Assembly (NCBI GenBank): GCA_002700385.1
Contig: PADC01000002.1
Coordinates: forward strand, 124,001-188,000
Length of the DNA: 64,000 bases
Source: Cycloclasticus sp.
Lineage (GTDB): Bacteria > Pseudomonadota > Gammaproteobacteria > Methylococcales > Cycloclasticaceae
Reading direction: 5' to 3'
Part shown: in pieces, positions 10,333-20,517 of the stretch
Position numbering within the stretch: position 1 is the stretch's first letter
How the letters are laid out: each line of letters opens with the position of its first letter
Position numbers and translations under genes: made by a program
Notes under the pieces: generated by a model
Database searches by the model: none
Told to the model about the DNA's origin: nothing
What the model saw: only the letters and a program-made list of their open reading frames with translations

Positions 10333-10914
10333 ATGTCTGAATACCTACTCATCTTAGTCAGCACCATACTGGTCAACAACTTTGTCTTGGTGAAATTTCT
10401 CGGCTTGTGCCCGTTTATGGGCGTTTCAAACAAGCTGGAAACCGCTATGGGCATGGGCTTGGCCACCACCTTTGTATTAACTCTAGCCTCAATTTGCAGT
10501 TATTTAGCCAATCAGTACCTGCTCGCACCCCTCGGCTTAGAGTACCTCCGCACCATCACCTTCATTGTTGTCATTGCAGTGGTGGTACAAATAACTGAAG
10601 CCGTCGTGCATAAAACCAGTCCTTTATTACATCAAGTGTTGGGCATTTATCTGCCATTGATCACAACAAACTGTGCCGTCTTAGGGGTCGCCTTACTGAG
10701 TGTTCAAGAAGATCACGGCTTTATAGAATCCGGCTTGTATGGCTTTGGCGCCGCATTAGGGTTTTCTTTAGTGCTGGTTCTATTTTCTACTATCCGCGAA
10801 CGAATCACTGTTTCTGACGTACCCGAGCCCTTTAAGGGCAATGCTATTGCCTTGGTAACCGCAGGGCTGATGTCTGTCGCCTTTATGGGTTTTTCTGGCC
10901 TGATCAAGTTCTAA
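10333..10914 (+). CDS. rnfA: Rnf complex subunit A
   Basis: This 193-aa inner-membrane protein with six membrane segments begins [30 protein letters not shown], as in RnfA/RsxA. It is part of the ion-pumping ferredoxin:NAD+ oxidoreductase (Rnf/Rsx). It pairs with RnfE, which has inverted topology, and shares the FLGLCP-type cysteine motif that forms an intramembrane Fe-S site. It is the first gene of rnfABCDGE; rnfB follows after 3 bases. Confidence 0.96.
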   Translation: MSEYLLILVSTILVNNFVLVKFLGLCPFMGVSNKLETAMGMGLATTFVLTLASICSYLANQYLLAPLGLEYLRTITFIVVIAVVVQITEAVVHKTSPLLHQVLGIYLPLITTNCAVLGVALLSVQEDHGFIESGLYGFGAALGFSLVLVLFSTIRERITVSDVPEPFKGNAIALVTAGLMSVAFMGFSGLIKF

Positions 10915-10917
10915 ATC

Positions 10918-11469
10918 ATGTCCTCTTTAATCCTGATCATCTTATTCGCGGCACTGGGTATTCTTCTCGGCTATGTGGCCATTCGCTTTAAAGTGGAAGG
11001 CGACCCACTGGTTGATAAAATTGACGCTGTACTGCCCCAAACTCAATGCGGTCAATGCAACTTCCCTGGATGTCGCCCTTATGCCCAAGCTATCGCCAAC
11101 GGTGAAGCAGACATTAATCAATGCCCACCGGGCGGCGAAGCCGGCATTGCCGCCTTAGCCGATTTACTCGGTGTCGATCCCAAACCGCTTAACGAAGAAA
11201 ATGGCGTCGAAAAAGCAACCATGGTCGCCGTGATTGATGAAGAAACCTGCATTGGCTGCAAGTTATGTATTCAGGCTTGCCCCGTGGATGCCATTTTGGG
11301 TGCCCCAAAACACATGCACACGGTTATTGAAGCCGAATGCACCGGGTGTGAGCTATGCTTACCACCCTGCCCTGTTGAATGCATTACCATGGAACCCGTG
11401 ACACAAACTTTAAATCTATGGCAATGGGATAAACCGGATGCATCGCCACAAAAGAAGGATGCACCATGA
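10918..11469 (+). CDS. rnfB: Rnf complex subunit B (Fe-S protein)
   Basis: This 183-aa protein has one N-terminal membrane anchor and a four-cysteine domain ([11 protein letters not shown]...C). Two ferredoxin-type 4Fe-4S motifs follow ([12 protein letters not shown] and [12 protein letters not shown]). It brings electrons into the Rnf complex. Its end overlaps the rnfC start by 4 bases (ATGA). Confidence 0.96.
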   Translation: MSSLILIILFAALGILLGYVAIRFKVEGDPLVDKIDAVLPQTQCGQCNFPGCRPYAQAIANGEADINQCPPGGEAGIAALADLLGVDPKPLNEENGVEKATMVAVIDEETCIGCKLCIQACPVDAILGAPKHMHTVIEAECTGCELCLPPCPVECITMEPVTQTLNLWQWDKPDASPQKKDAP

Positions 11470-12992
11470 AATTATGGCGCTTTAACGGCGGACTCCCTTC
11501 TTTAGCCGAACATAAAAACGAATCGGTTCATTTGCCGATTGAAACAGCCCCCGTGCCCAAGCAGCTTATTTATCCACTTGGGCAACATATTGGTAGCCCT
11601 GCTAAACCGTTAGTAAAGATAGGGGATAAAGTGCTTCGCGGGCAAAAGATCGCCAATGCCCAAGGGGCCATTAGCGCACCTATCCATGCTGGCAGCTCCG
11701 GCACTGTTGTGAGCATTGCGGATCACCTCATTCCCCATCCCTCTGGGTTTTCTGCACCCTCAATAACAATACAAACAGACGGCCAAGATAATTCAATAGA
11801 ATTCAAACCACAGCCTGACTTTCGGCAACTACCCGCCACAGAATTAGTTCAACTTATCCGTGACGCTGGCCTTGTTGGCCTGGGTGGTGCGGCTTTTCCA
11901 ACAGCGGTCAAACTGAATACACAAAATAAAGACACCCCCATAGACACGTTGATTTTAAATGGCGCCGAGTGCGAACCGTATATCTCGTGTGATGATCGCC
12001 TCCTCAAAGAACGCGCTCATCACGTTGTAGAAGGGATTGAAATCTTGCTGTACATAACGGGTGCCAAACGAGCCATTCTTGCAGTAGAAGACAACATACC
12101 CGACACTTTTACCTCGATTCAACAAGCCGTCGCACAGAATGGAAATGGTGCCATTTGTGCCGTCCAAATTCCAACCATTTATCCAACCGGTGGCGAAAAA
12201 CAACTGATTCAAACCCTAACGGGCAAAGAGGTTCCCAGCGGCAACATTCCGGCTGATATTGGCATCGTTTCCACCAATGTTGGTACCGTGTATGCCGCTC
12301 AGCAAGCCATTATTGAAGGTAAACCACTCACTTCACGGATCATCACCGTCACGGGTGAAGGGGTCAAGAAGCCTCACAATCTTGAGGTCAGAATAGGCAC
12401 CCCCATCAACGCCTTGATCGACGTCTGCCAAGGCTACACAAAACACGCCGACCGCCTCATCATGGGCGGACCGATGATGGGATTCGCTTTATTGAATGAT
12501 GAAATCCCTATTGTAAAAGCAACAAACTGCATTCTGGTTGCCAGTCAGCAAGAAGTCATTACCGAGAAACAGGCAATGCCCTGTATACGTTGTGGTTTAT
12601 GCGCCAGCGCTTGCCCTGTCTCACTGATGCCTCAACAACTTTATTGGTACAGTCAATCTGATCAACTCGAAAAAGCTGAAAAACTTAATTTATTTGACTG
12701 TATCGAATGCGGCTGTTGTGACGTTGTTTGCCCAAGTCACATTCCGCTTGTACAACACTTTCGCTACGCTAAAAGTGCGTTGAAAGTGCAAAAGCATGAA
12801 AAGCACCTTTCTAACATTGCTCGAGAGCGATTTGAAGCGCGCGAGAAACGTATCGCCCGAGAGAAAGCCGAACGAGCAGAACGCGCCCGCAAAAAGAAGG
12901 CCGCACTACAAAAGAAACCGGCTAAAGAAGAAATTGAGGCTGCCGTTAGCCGCTCAAAGGCGAAAAAAACGCCCCTTGAAGAAAAGGATTAA
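11466..12992 (+). CDS. rnfC: Rnf complex subunit C
   Basis: This 508-aa peripheral subunit resembles the NADH- and FMN-binding module of complex I. It carries [16 protein letters not shown] near residue 140 and two 4Fe-4S motifs near 375-425 ([12 protein letters not shown] and [12 protein letters not shown]). The last ~70 residues are a lysine/arginine/glutamate-rich helical tail ([20 protein letters not shown]). Such tails are common and variable in gammaproteobacterial RnfC; this one is short. Confidence 0.95.
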   Translation: MKLWRFNGGLPSLAEHKNESVHLPIETAPVPKQLIYPLGQHIGSPAKPLVKIGDKVLRGQKIANAQGAISAPIHAGSSGTVVSIADHLIPHPSGFSAPSITIQTDGQDNSIEFKPQPDFRQLPATELVQLIRDAGLVGLGGAAFPTAVKLNTQNKDTPIDTLILNGAECEPYISCDDRLLKERAHHVVEGIEILLYITGAKRAILAVEDNIPDTFTSIQQAVAQNGNGAICAVQIPTIYPTGGEKQLIQTLTGKEVPSGNIPADIGIVSTNVGTVYAAQQAIIEGKPLTSRIITVTGEGVKKPHNLEVRIGTPINALIDVCQGYTKHADRLIMGGPMMGFALLNDEIPIVKATNCILVASQQEVITEKQAMPCIRCGLCASACPVSLMPQQLYWYSQSDQLEKAEKLNLFDCIECGCCDVVCPSHIPLVQHFRYAKSALKVQKHEKHLSNIARERFEAREKRIAREKAERAERARKKKAALQKKPAKEEIEAAVSRSKAKKTPLEEKD

Positions 12993-12995
12993 ACC

Positions 12996-14021
12996 GTGCA
13001 TTTTTTGACCTCTAACGCCCCTTTTATTGAACCGCAAAATAGTATCCAAAAAATGATGCTCTGGGTTCTTATTGCTTTAACACCGGGCATCGCCACAATG
13101 GTCTGGCAATTTGGTTATGGTGTTTTAGCCAACATCGTTATCTGCGCGACAACCGCCCTCATCGCCGAAGCAGTTATGCTAAGCCTTCGTGGGCGACCTA
13201 TCCGCCCCTTTTTGTCGGACTTAAGTGCCGTCGTCACTGCGGTCTTATTAGCACTCGCCTTACCCACGCTTGCACCTTGGTGGCTACCTTTTATTGGCGC
13301 ACTCATTGCCATTGTGATCGCTAAACACTTATATGGCGGCTTGGGGTATAACCCGTTTAACCCTGCCATGATCGCTTTTGCCATTTTAATTGTGTCCTTC
13401 CCGAAAAGCATGACCGTCTGGGTGCTTCCCCAATCGCTCTTACCCACCGGCACAAGCTTCTTAGACGTATTCACTCCGCTAACCGATCAACAAGCCAAAA
13501 AAGCTTTAATTGACGCCATAACAGCCGCAACCCCTTTGGATGAAATGAAAACCCAACTCAACCTAAATAAGACGGTTGAAGAAATACGCACTTCAGCTGT
13601 TTTTGGCAACCTGGCCGGTCAGGGTTGGCAATGGGTGTCTATCGCTTATTTAATAGGCGGCCTCGTTTTAATGTACAAAAAAATTATTACTTGGCACATT
13701 CCCGCTGGCCTGCTATTCGGTTTATTTATCATCAGTTTTATCTTCTACCTTATCGAGCCCAGCATAAAACCTTCTCCTCTTTTTCACCTGTTGAGTGGTG
13801 GCGCGATGTTAGGGGCTTTTTTTATTGCAACCGATCCGGTCACCGCCGCAGCGAGTTTAAAAGGGCGTTTCATTTACGGCCTGTTAATCGGCATGCTGAC
13901 TTATATTATCCGCACGTGGGGAGGTTACCCTGAAGGGATTGCCTTTGCTGTCATTTTGATCAATATGGCCGTGCCTCTTATTGACCATTACACGCCACCA
14001 CGTGTTTACGGGCATAAATAA
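12996..14021 (+). CDS. rnfD: Rnf complex subunit D
   Basis: This 341-aa membrane subunit has about nine to ten hydrophobic segments. The region DAITAATPLDEMKT contains the threonine expected to carry covalent FMN in RnfD/NqrB proteins; the preceding residue is Ala rather than the commoner Gly. It starts with GTG 3 bases after rnfC and ends 1 base before the rnfG start. Confidence 0.93.
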   Translation: MHFLTSNAPFIEPQNSIQKMMLWVLIALTPGIATMVWQFGYGVLANIVICATTALIAEAVMLSLRGRPIRPFLSDLSAVVTAVLLALALPTLAPWWLPFIGALIAIVIAKHLYGGLGYNPFNPAMIAFAILIVSFPKSMTVWVLPQSLLPTGTSFLDVFTPLTDQQAKKALIDAITAATPLDEMKTQLNLNKTVEEIRTSAVFGNLAGQGWQWVSIAYLIGGLVLMYKKIITWHIPAGLLFGLFIISFIFYLIEPSIKPSPLFHLLSGGAMLGAFFIATDPVTAAASLKGRFIYGLLIGMLTYIIRTWGGYPEGIAFAVILINMAVPLIDHYTPPRVYGHK

Positions 14022-14022
14022 T

Positions 14023-14664
14023 ATGGCCAATAACAAAACATTATTACTAAAATCCGGCTGGGTGCTTGGCCTGTTTTCGCTTATTGGCATTGGGCTGGTG
14101 TCCCTTACCTACTCCATCACAAAGGATAAAATTGCCGATAATCAGCGCATGTTTATTTTACAAAACCTTCGCGAACTGGTGCCCGAAACACTTCATGATA
14201 ACGACCTCTTATCGGATAACATCACTATCGTAGATGCTAAGGCCTTTGGGAATCAGCAGCCCGTCACCCTATACAAAGCGACAAAGAATCAACAACTCTC
14301 AGCCATTATTGCCTCCCCTACCGCGGCTGATGGCTACAATGGTTCAATTAAACTGCTGGTTGCCATACGCGAAAATGGTGAACTCATTGGGGTTCGCGTG
14401 GTCTCACATCACGAAACGCCAGGTCTGGGTGATGCAATAGATACCAACAAGAGTGATTGGATCTACGGCTTTAATGGCCGCTCGCTGACAAACCCCGAAA
14501 CTCGCTTATGGCGTGTTAAAAAAGACGGGGGTGATTTTGACCAATTCACTGGCGCAACGATTACTCCACGAGCTGTCGTCAAAACTGTGTTAAAAACATT
14601 ACAATATTACGAAGCAAATAAGCACTTATTCATTACAACCGCAACACCCAGTGATCATGAATAG
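14023..14664 (+). CDS. rnfG: Rnf complex subunit G (flavin-binding)
   Basis: This 213-aa protein has one N-terminal membrane helix ([20 protein letters not shown]) and a periplasmic FMN domain. Thr179, in [11 protein letters not shown], is the expected covalent FMN site. The ATG at 14023 is chosen over an in-frame TTG inside rnfD because it follows the rnfD stop directly and matches family N-termini. Its last codons overlap the rnfE start by 8 bases. Confidence 0.94.
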   Translation: MANNKTLLLKSGWVLGLFSLIGIGLVSLTYSITKDKIADNQRMFILQNLRELVPETLHDNDLLSDNITIVDAKAFGNQQPVTLYKATKNQQLSAIIASPTAADGYNGSIKLLVAIRENGELIGVRVVSHHETPGLGDAIDTNKSDWIYGFNGRSLTNPETRLWRVKKDGGDFDQFTGATITPRAVVKTVLKTLQYYEANKHLFITTATPSDHE

Positions 14665-15340
14665 CTATAAACACATTTTAAAAAACGGCCTTTGGGATAA
14701 CAATCAGGCCTTCGTCGCCCTGTTGGGACTTTGCCCTTTATTGGCCGTGAGTAATACTGTCATCAATGGCTTAGGGCTTGGCTTAGCAACAACCCTGACC
14801 CTTATTTTATCTAACTCCATTGTCTCTATTATTCGCCACCAAGTTGGCACTGAGATTCGTCTCCCTGTCTTTGTGCTCATCATAGCGTCCATTGTGACCG
14901 CCATTGAATTAGCCATGAATGCGTTTTTTTACGAGCTTTACCTGATTCTCGGTATCTTCATCCCGTTAATTGTCACCAATTGCTCCATTATTGGCCGCGC
15001 AGAAGCGTTTGCCTCCAAAAACCCGTTTACTGCCTCGTTTGTAGATGGATTGGCCATGGGGCTTGGTTTTACTGCTGCCTTAGTCACCTTGGGCGCTGTA
15101 CGGGAAGTCCTGGGCTCGGGAACCTTACTGGCCAATGCCCACCTGATGTTTGGTGACTCGGCTAAAGATATGGTGATTTATGTCATACGTGATTATGAGG
15201 GCTTCTTACTCGCTATTTTACCGCCGGGTGCTTTTATTGGTTTAGGCCTGCTGATCGCGCTAAAAAACATCATCGATAAGCGGCTTGCAAAACCAAAAAC
15301 CCAAACAGTGAATTTTTCAATAGACCCTGAAAAGGCTTAA
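14657..15340 (+). CDS. rnfE: Rnf complex subunit E
   Basis: This 227-aa, six-helix membrane subunit is homologous to RnfA in opposite orientation. It contains [20 protein letters not shown] and, later, [13 protein letters not shown]. The ATG at 14657 is inside the end of rnfG. A GTG two codons earlier is also in frame and cannot be excluded. It completes the Rnf complex. Confidence 0.95.
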   Translation: MNSYKHILKNGLWDNNQAFVALLGLCPLLAVSNTVINGLGLGLATTLTLILSNSIVSIIRHQVGTEIRLPVFVLIIASIVTAIELAMNAFFYELYLILGIFIPLIVTNCSIIGRAEAFASKNPFTASFVDGLAMGLGFTAALVTLGAVREVLGSGTLLANAHLMFGDSAKDMVIYVIRDYEGFLLAILPPGAFIGLGLLIALKNIIDKRLAKPKTQTVNFSIDPEKA

Positions 15341-15347
15341 ATTCGGC

Positions 15348-16046
15348 GTGAGCAGCGTGAGGTATTCATGGGAAACACGTGCATACAAGCCAACATCAGC
15401 CCTGTTATTTATCACGGTTTCTTTTGTTGCTCATACTGTTCTGGCTGCGTTTATTTACAAAACCGGCTTTTTTATCCGTGATGATATCGACCATATTGCG
15501 TCAAAAACCATCAACGTTTTTATTGCCGAGCCGGCACCGATAACCCCTCCAAGCCCCCATACGCCTCCAGTACCCGTTACGCCTCCAACACCCATTGAAC
15601 CACCGAAGCCCGAACCCAAAAAAATTAAAAAAAAGAAAATTGTCACTCAGGCTCCATCGACAAAACAAGTCTTTACGAAGCCTAAGGTCGCCAAAAAGAA
15701 CGTTAAGCCTAATCCGCCTAAGGTCATACCCAAAGAAGCCGCCTCGCCTTTACCATTGCCCGTGAAGAAGCCAGCCGTCTTTGTTTCACCCAAACCCAGC
15801 TATCAACCTAAACCCAAATACCCAGCGATTGCCCGACGAAGAGGCGTGGAGGGCTCAGTTATTCTTGAAATTTTTGTGGCAAATGACGGGCGTGTTACTC
15901 AAGCAATGGTGATTGAAAGCTCAGGATCATCTGCTCTGGACAGAGCCGCTTTAAAAACCATTAAAACCTGGCGATTCCCGCCCAGCCAGTTTAATTCTTT
16001 ATCGAGCTATAAACAGGCCATAGAGTTCCGCCTCAATCAATACTAG
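15348..16046 (+). CDS. TonB-family energy transducer
   Basis: This 232-aa protein couples inner-membrane proton motive force to outer-membrane receptors. It has an N-terminal membrane anchor (SALLFITVSFVAHTVLAAF), a Pro/Lys-rich spacer at about residues 60-145 with PPTP/PPKPEPKK runs, and a C-terminal TonB domain (KPKYPAIARRRGVEGSVILE to TWRFPPSQ). It starts with GTG 7 bases after rnfE, so it is probably part of the rnf transcript; ExbB/ExbD are not in the window. The last 14 bases overlap the convergent PHP gene. Confidence 0.9.
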   Translation: MSSVRYSWETRAYKPTSALLFITVSFVAHTVLAAFIYKTGFFIRDDIDHIASKTINVFIAEPAPITPPSPHTPPVPVTPPTPIEPPKPEPKKIKKKKIVTQAPSTKQVFTKPKVAKKNVKPNPPKVIPKEAASPLPLPVKKPAVFVSPKPSYQPKPKYPAIARRRGVEGSVILEIFVANDGRVTQAMVIESSGSSALDRAALKTIKTWRFPPSQFNSLSSYKQAIEFRLNQY

Positions 16047-16872
16047 CAGACGCCCATTCGCTCCAAATAGGTTCACAATCAGCAGGAAAGGCCGACATCA
16101 TACCCAATTCACTCCACTGACTTGGCTGATGAAAATCAGAACCGCACGAAGCGAATAAGCCTTTCTCATGACACAAACGTGCCAGCAGGCTCGTTTCCTG
16201 TTGAGTTTGCATGCCAGACACAACCTCCATGCCACGCCCACCCACAGCGATAAACTCATCTAACAGAGCCGATAACTTGGTGCGCGTCATTTTATACTTT
16301 AGTGGATGCGCCAACACAGCAACACCGCCTGCGTTAACAATCCAGTCAACGATGGTCGGCAGTTCGGCCCAAAACTGTTTTACATCGCCTACTTTCCCAT
16401 CACCCAAGTATTTTTTAAACGCCGCCGACATATCTTTTACCACGCCTAATTCAACAAGGTGTTGTGCAAAATGTGGCCGCCCAACATGACTATAATTAGC
16501 AATCTCTTCGACCCGTTGATAATGGATCGGGCATTTTGCTTTTATTAAACGTTCGGCTATGCGTCGCGCTCGCTCACTGCGCGCTTTTTCTTGTTGAGCA
16601 ACGCCTTCTTTTATAGATGGGCTGTCCAACGCTAAATTCAACCCCACAATATGAATACCTCTGCCTCGCCATTGCGTTGAAAATTCAACCCCCGTTACCA
16701 GTGTTAAAGCAAACTGTTTAACGGGTTCTAACTGTTCATAGGCGGCCACCGTATCGTGGTCTGTAATCGCCAGCATCTCAACACCGTTTGACTGCGCGCG
16801 CTGAACCAACGCTAACGGACTCAGCGTGCCATCCGAAACGAGGGTGTGAGAATGTAAGTCAATTTTTTGCAT
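16033..16872 (-). CDS. PHP-domain phosphoesterase (RNase AM/TrpH family)
   Basis: This 279-aa protein begins MQKIDLHSHTLVSDGTLSP, the metal-binding DLHSHT..SDG motif of PHP phosphoesterases. ITDHDTV and CGSDFH supply further ligands. The family includes the YciV/RNase AM enzymes that trim 5' ends of rRNA and degrade short oligonucleotides. The tail-to-tail overlap with the TonB gene (14 bases) is unusual but both frames look intact. Confidence 0.88.
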   Translation of the reverse strand: MQKIDLHSHTLVSDGTLSPLALVQRAQSNGVEMLAITDHDTVAAYEQLEPVKQFALTLVTGVEFSTQWRGRGIHIVGLNLALDSPSIKEGVAQQEKARSERARRIAERLIKAKCPIHYQRVEEIANYSHVGRPHFAQHLVELGVVKDMSAAFKKYLGDGKVGDVKQFWAELPTIVDWIVNAGGVAVLAHPLKYKMTRTKLSALLDEFIAVGGRGMEVVSGMQTQQETSLLARLCHEKGLFASCGSDFHQPSQWSELGMMSAFPADCEPIWSEWASASID

Positions 16873-16945
16873 ATCGCACCAGTTTACACCTTACTTGATA
16901 CTTGAATGTTAAAATGCCCGTTTATTAAAAACGATTTTCTTCATT

Positions 16946-17428
16946 ATGCTAGTCACTAAAAACACTGTTGTGCGATTTAACTACACCTTAAAAAATGACG
17001 AAGGTGAACTGATTGAACGCTCTGCTGGTCATGAACCAACCGCCTATTTACAAGGGCATGGCGGCATGATTCGAGGCGTGCAATTAGCACTTGAGGGCAA
17101 ACAGGCTGGCGACCGCTTTAGTGTTACCGTTCACCCACACGATGGTTACGGTGAACGGCTTGATAACTCTATTCAACGTGTCCCTGTTAAGCATTTAGTC
17201 GGTGCTAAGAAATGGCGCCCAGGGATGATTGCGACCGTGCATACCGACAAGGGACAACGCCAGGTCAACATTGTAAAAATGGGTAAATTTATGGCCAAAG
17301 TGGATACTAATCACCCCCTTGCCGGCCAAATACTGCATTTTGATATCGAGATCATCGATGTTCGAGAGGCCACTCAAGAAGAAATAGCCCATGGGCATGC
17401 CCATGGCGCAGGCGGCCATCAGCACTAA
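16946..17428 (+). CDS. SlyD-like FKBP-type peptidyl-prolyl isomerase
   Basis: This 160-aa isomerase and chaperone has the SlyD order of parts: an FKBP half (VVRFNYTLKNDEGELIERS), the inserted-flap region after HPHDGYGERLDN, and the returning FKBP strand (HPLAGQILHFDIEIIDVREA). The short tail HGHAHGAGGHQH is histidine-rich, as in nickel-binding SlyD. The role is proline isomerisation and metal storage or delivery to hydrogenase-type enzymes. The GST gene follows after 12 bases. Confidence 0.9.
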   Translation: MLVTKNTVVRFNYTLKNDEGELIERSAGHEPTAYLQGHGGMIRGVQLALEGKQAGDRFSVTVHPHDGYGERLDNSIQRVPVKHLVGAKKWRPGMIATVHTDKGQRQVNIVKMGKFMAKVDTNHPLAGQILHFDIEIIDVREATQEEIAHGHAHGAGGHQH

Positions 17429-17440
17429 CGTATCACCCGT

Positions 17441-18082
17441 ATGTCTGACACCCCTATACTCTATTCTTTTCGGCGCTGCCCATACGCCATGCGTGCTCGG
17501 CTGGCTATTAAACAATCGGGTATTAAAGTCATCTTGCGTGAGGTTGTTTTGCGAAACAAACCGTCTTCAATGTTATCCATTTCACCCAAGGGAACTGTGC
17601 CTGTTCTTTTGCTACCCAATGGCGACGTTATAGATGAAAGTTGGGACATTGTGCATTGGGCCACTGCTGAACAAGGTACCAGCCAGATCAGGGGGGATGT
17701 AACACGGGTTTCAGACGCCAATCAGTGGGTACAGAAAAACGACCATGAATTTAAACAGCACCTTGATCATTACAAGTATGCCGACCGTTTTCCTGAATTT
17801 TCAGCCGAACATTACCGCACGCAAGCAGAAAGTTTTCTTAACCTCTTGGACCAGCAATTAGCACAACATGCGTTTTTACTCGACAATCAACCATCCATTG
17901 CGGACATCGGCATTTTCCCCTTTGTTCGCCAATTTGCGCACGTGGATATTGAATGGTTCCGACAAACACCTTATCCGCATTTACAACGCTGGTTTGACTA
18001 TTATTTATCCTCCGAGCTTTTCGCCAGCATCATGAATAAATACCCCGCCTGGGAAGAAGGGCAAGAACCGCTGACCTTCTAA
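17441..18082 (+). CDS. Glutathione S-transferase family protein
   Basis: This 213-aa protein has a thioredoxin-fold N-terminus with CPYA (YSFRRCPYAMRARLA), the glutathione-binding KGTVPVL and IDESWDI segments, and an all-helical C-terminal half. The CPYA motif resembles glutaredoxin-2/omega-type GSTs that use a catalytic cysteine. The substrate is unknown. Confidence 0.85.
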   Translation: MSDTPILYSFRRCPYAMRARLAIKQSGIKVILREVVLRNKPSSMLSISPKGTVPVLLLPNGDVIDESWDIVHWATAEQGTSQIRGDVTRVSDANQWVQKNDHEFKQHLDHYKYADRFPEFSAEHYRTQAESFLNLLDQQLAQHAFLLDNQPSIADIGIFPFVRQFAHVDIEWFRQTPYPHLQRWFDYYLSSELFASIMNKYPAWEEGQEPLTF

Positions 18083-18137
18083 AGCCTTTCTTTTATCCCA
18101 TGCCTGGCTTAAGATAAAAAAATCAATGGAGATGAAT

Positions 18138-18626
18138 ATGCCTTTAATTATACGCCGGTTCTTAATCATTTTAGCAGTATGCCTGACGTTAAATGGCTGT
18201 GCGGGCATTACATATCATGCCCAACCGCCGCAAATCAGCATCAACAATATTCAACTGGTCGATGCACAATTGCTCGAACAACGGTATGAATTAACGTTAC
18301 GCGTTCAAAATACCAACGATTTTCCTTTTTTTATTAAAGGCCTCAGTTATCAGCTGGATATTAATGGTTCAAAATTTGCGCATGGCGTCAGTAAGCAATC
18401 ACTCGATATTTTGCCTTATGAAGAAAAGCTGCTGACCGTCTCGCTAGTCAGTAACACACTGGGCATTATCAACCAGCTGCAAGCGCTATCTAAGACGAAC
18501 GATGCCCTGCATTTCCGTTTAAAAGGTAACGTCAGTCACGGCGCGTATAATTTAACCACCTCATTATACAACTTACCGTTTGAAAAAGAAGGCACGCTTA
18601 AACTCTCAACCTTATTAAACAAATGA
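18138..18626 (+). CDS. LEA14/WHy-domain lipoprotein
   Basis: This 162-aa lipoprotein has a signal and lipobox LTLNGC near residue 20. A single LEA-type-2 domain follows, with alternating strands such as YELTLRVQNTNDFPFFIKGLSY. GGAG at 18128-18131 favours the ATG at 18138 over the one at 18126. Such proteins are found in many gammaproteobacteria and may act in desiccation or envelope stress; the function here is unknown. Confidence 0.8.
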   Translation: MPLIIRRFLIILAVCLTLNGCAGITYHAQPPQISINNIQLVDAQLLEQRYELTLRVQNTNDFPFFIKGLSYQLDINGSKFAHGVSKQSLDILPYEEKLLTVSLVSNTLGIINQLQALSKTNDALHFRLKGNVSHGAYNLTTSLYNLPFEKEGTLKLSTLLNK

Positions 18627-18684
18627 ACCAAACCACCACTGGTTCACTCTAAGGGATGAGCATTGACCATAAAAAGGAGATCAA

Positions 18685-19149
18685 ATGAAACGGCTATCCG
18701 TGTTGGGTTTAACGTTACTTTTAATCGCTTGCACAGGGCCCAATCCATACGGTGCATCGAGCGAAGGGTATACGCGCAGCGAAGCAAATCAACCCTTACA
18801 GGTCAGCAATGGCATCATCATTGACCTGCAGGCTGTCACCATAGATTCCGAAGGTAATTTAGTGGGCAAAACAGCCGGCGGACTCATTGGGGGTATCGCA
18901 GGCAGTAGCGTTGGCGGGGGCCGCGGTAGCGCAGCAGCAGCCGTTGCAGGTGCTGTCGTTGGCGGTCTTGTCGGCAACAAAGCAGAAGCACTATACAGTA
19001 AAGCGAACGGCGTTCAACTGACTGTTCAACTGGATAATGGCCAGGTTCAATCGGTGGTGCAAGAAGTCAACCCAAACATACTATTCAGAAAGGGCGATCA
19101 CGTAAAACTTATCCAAAGTGCCTCAGGAAAAGTTCGCGTTATTCAGTAA
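18685..19149 (+). CDS. Glycine-zipper lipoprotein (SlyB/Pcp-like)
   Basis: This 154-aa outer-membrane lipoprotein has the lipobox LLIAC at residues 12-16. The central glycine-zipper 2TM domain reads GGLIGGIAGSSVGGG and AGAVVGGLVGNKAE. The C-terminal part (VQLDNGQVQSVVQE) is typical of the SlyB/Pcp family. A strong AAAAAGGAG ribosome site precedes the ATG. The family is often PhoP- or stress-regulated. Confidence 0.88.
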   Translation: MKRLSVLGLTLLLIACTGPNPYGASSEGYTRSEANQPLQVSNGIIIDLQAVTIDSEGNLVGKTAGGLIGGIAGSSVGGGRGSAAAAVAGAVVGGLVGNKAEALYSKANGVQLTVQLDNGQVQSVVQEVNPNILFRKGDHVKLIQSASGKVRVIQ

Positions 19150-19155
19150 ATAATC

Positions 19156-20004
19156 TCACCTTCCTCCCAGCATTCCTTTGATAGCTGCCGGTAAATCTGC
19201 TGGCAGCAAGATGGTTTTTGCGTTATCAGAATTTGACATATCCTGAATCGCATCAACGTATTTTTCACCCAAAATATACATCACCGGCAGCTCTTTATCT
19301 TGAATGGCCTCTGCCACTTTGGTAATGGCTTCTTTACTGGCTTCGGCCAACACCACTTGTGCTTCACCGTCTCGTTTGGAGGCTTCCAACCGTCCTTCCG
19401 CTTCTAAAATAGCGGCTGATTTTTCACCTTCTGCGCGAGTGACTGTGGCACGGCGCTGCCTTTCTGCCGCGGCTTGCTCTTCCATTGCATTTTGCATCGT
19501 ATCCGATGGCGTAATATCTTGAATTTCTACTGTTTTAAGCGTAATTCCCCAATCGGCTATATCATCGGATATCGCTTCTTTTAAACGTGCTTTTATAATA
19601 TCTCTTGAAGACAGTGCGCCATCCAGCTTCATTTCACCAATAATTGAGCGCAGCGATGTTTGCACCAGGTTTTTAATCGCAATGCGGTAATCTTCTACGC
19701 CGTACACCGCTTTTTCTGGCGAAACAATATTAATATACGAAACTGCATTGGCAATAATAACCGCGTTATCTTGTGTAATCACTTCTTGCGAGGGGATATC
19801 CATCACAATGTCTTTCGTGGTGACTTTATAAGCCACTTGATCGATATACGGCATAATAATATTTAAGCCCGGGCCCAGTGTTTTATGGTATTTACCTAAG
19901 CGTTGAACCACATGTTTAAACCCTTGAGGAACCAGCTTGATCCCCATGGATATGGTAATAAAAACCAACCCTAAAAAAACACCTGCAACGATTAATCCTT
20001 CCAT
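19156..20004 (-). CDS. SPFH/stomatin-like protein (QmcA type)
   Basis: This 282-aa membrane-anchored protein has an N-terminal helix (LIVAGVFLGLVFITISMGI) and a Band 7/SPFH domain (VPQGFKHVVQRLGKYHKTLGPGL). A long helical region follows (MEEQAAAERQRRATVTRAEGE). Paraslipins form ring complexes in the inner membrane with NfeD partners. The upstream reverse gene at 20023-20481 is such an NfeD protein, 18 bases away, so they form an operon. Confidence 0.92.
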   Translation of the reverse strand: MEGLIVAGVFLGLVFITISMGIKLVPQGFKHVVQRLGKYHKTLGPGLNIIMPYIDQVAYKVTTKDIVMDIPSQEVITQDNAVIIANAVSYINIVSPEKAVYGVEDYRIAIKNLVQTSLRSIIGEMKLDGALSSRDIIKARLKEAISDDIADWGITLKTVEIQDITPSDTMQNAMEEQAAAERQRRATVTRAEGEKSAAILEAEGRLEASKRDGEAQVVLAEASKEAITKVAEAIQDKELPVMYILGEKYVDAIQDMSNSDNAKTILLPADLPAAIKGMLGGR

Positions 20005-20022
20005 CTCTTACTCCTCTATTAG

Positions 20023-20481
20023 TTACCGCGCTTTACTGACAACGAGCGTATTACCCGATGCCTCTTTAATCTTCACTTTATCACCCACATTAACTTTTTC
20101 ATCACAGATGAATTCCCATTCATCATCACCCAGAATAGGCGTTGTAAAGCGTACATGCCCACGTGATTTTTCACCCGGTGCTTTAATCACCAAGCCCATC
20201 TCACCGGCTATCGCCTCTTGAGTAATGCCTGCTTTTGTTCTATCCGTCATTTTTGGGCGTAAATATTTAAACCAGGCCGCGCCGAATATCACCGACGATA
20301 CCGCCCAAATGAATAACAGCCAACTCATCGCAAGCTCAGGCGATATTAATAATGAAATGGCCACCACCAACGCACCTAAGCCAAACCACAAGACGGTAAA
20401 ACTCGGCAAAAAAATCTCAAAACCAATTAACACCATGCCCAATACCAGCCAATGCCAATATGCTAATCCAATACCCATCAT
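20023..20481 (-). CDS. NfeD-like membrane protein
   Basis: This 152-aa protein has about three membrane helices in the first 75 residues. A C-terminal OB-fold domain follows (GHVRFTTPILGDDEWEFICDEKVNVGDKVKI). It is the short NfeD1b type, without the protease domain, which partners stomatins of the QmcA type. It is translated just before the SPFH gene. Confidence 0.9.
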   Translation of the reverse strand: MMGIGLAYWHWLVLGMVLIGFEIFLPSFTVLWFGLGALVVAISLLISPELAMSWLLFIWAVSSVIFGAAWFKYLRPKMTDRTKAGITQEAIAGEMGLVIKAPGEKSRGHVRFTTPILGDDEWEFICDEKVNVGDKVKIKEASGNTLVVSKAR

Positions 20482-20517
20482 TGCCTCATGTCCTTGTCAC
20501 TTTAGCCCATCATAGCC

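Noticed and set aside
10271-10357. Short frame of 28 codons before rnfA (possible leader peptide)
   Set aside because: It overlaps the rnfA start, has no clear ribosome site or attenuator structure, and one of the candidate -10 boxes lies inside it.
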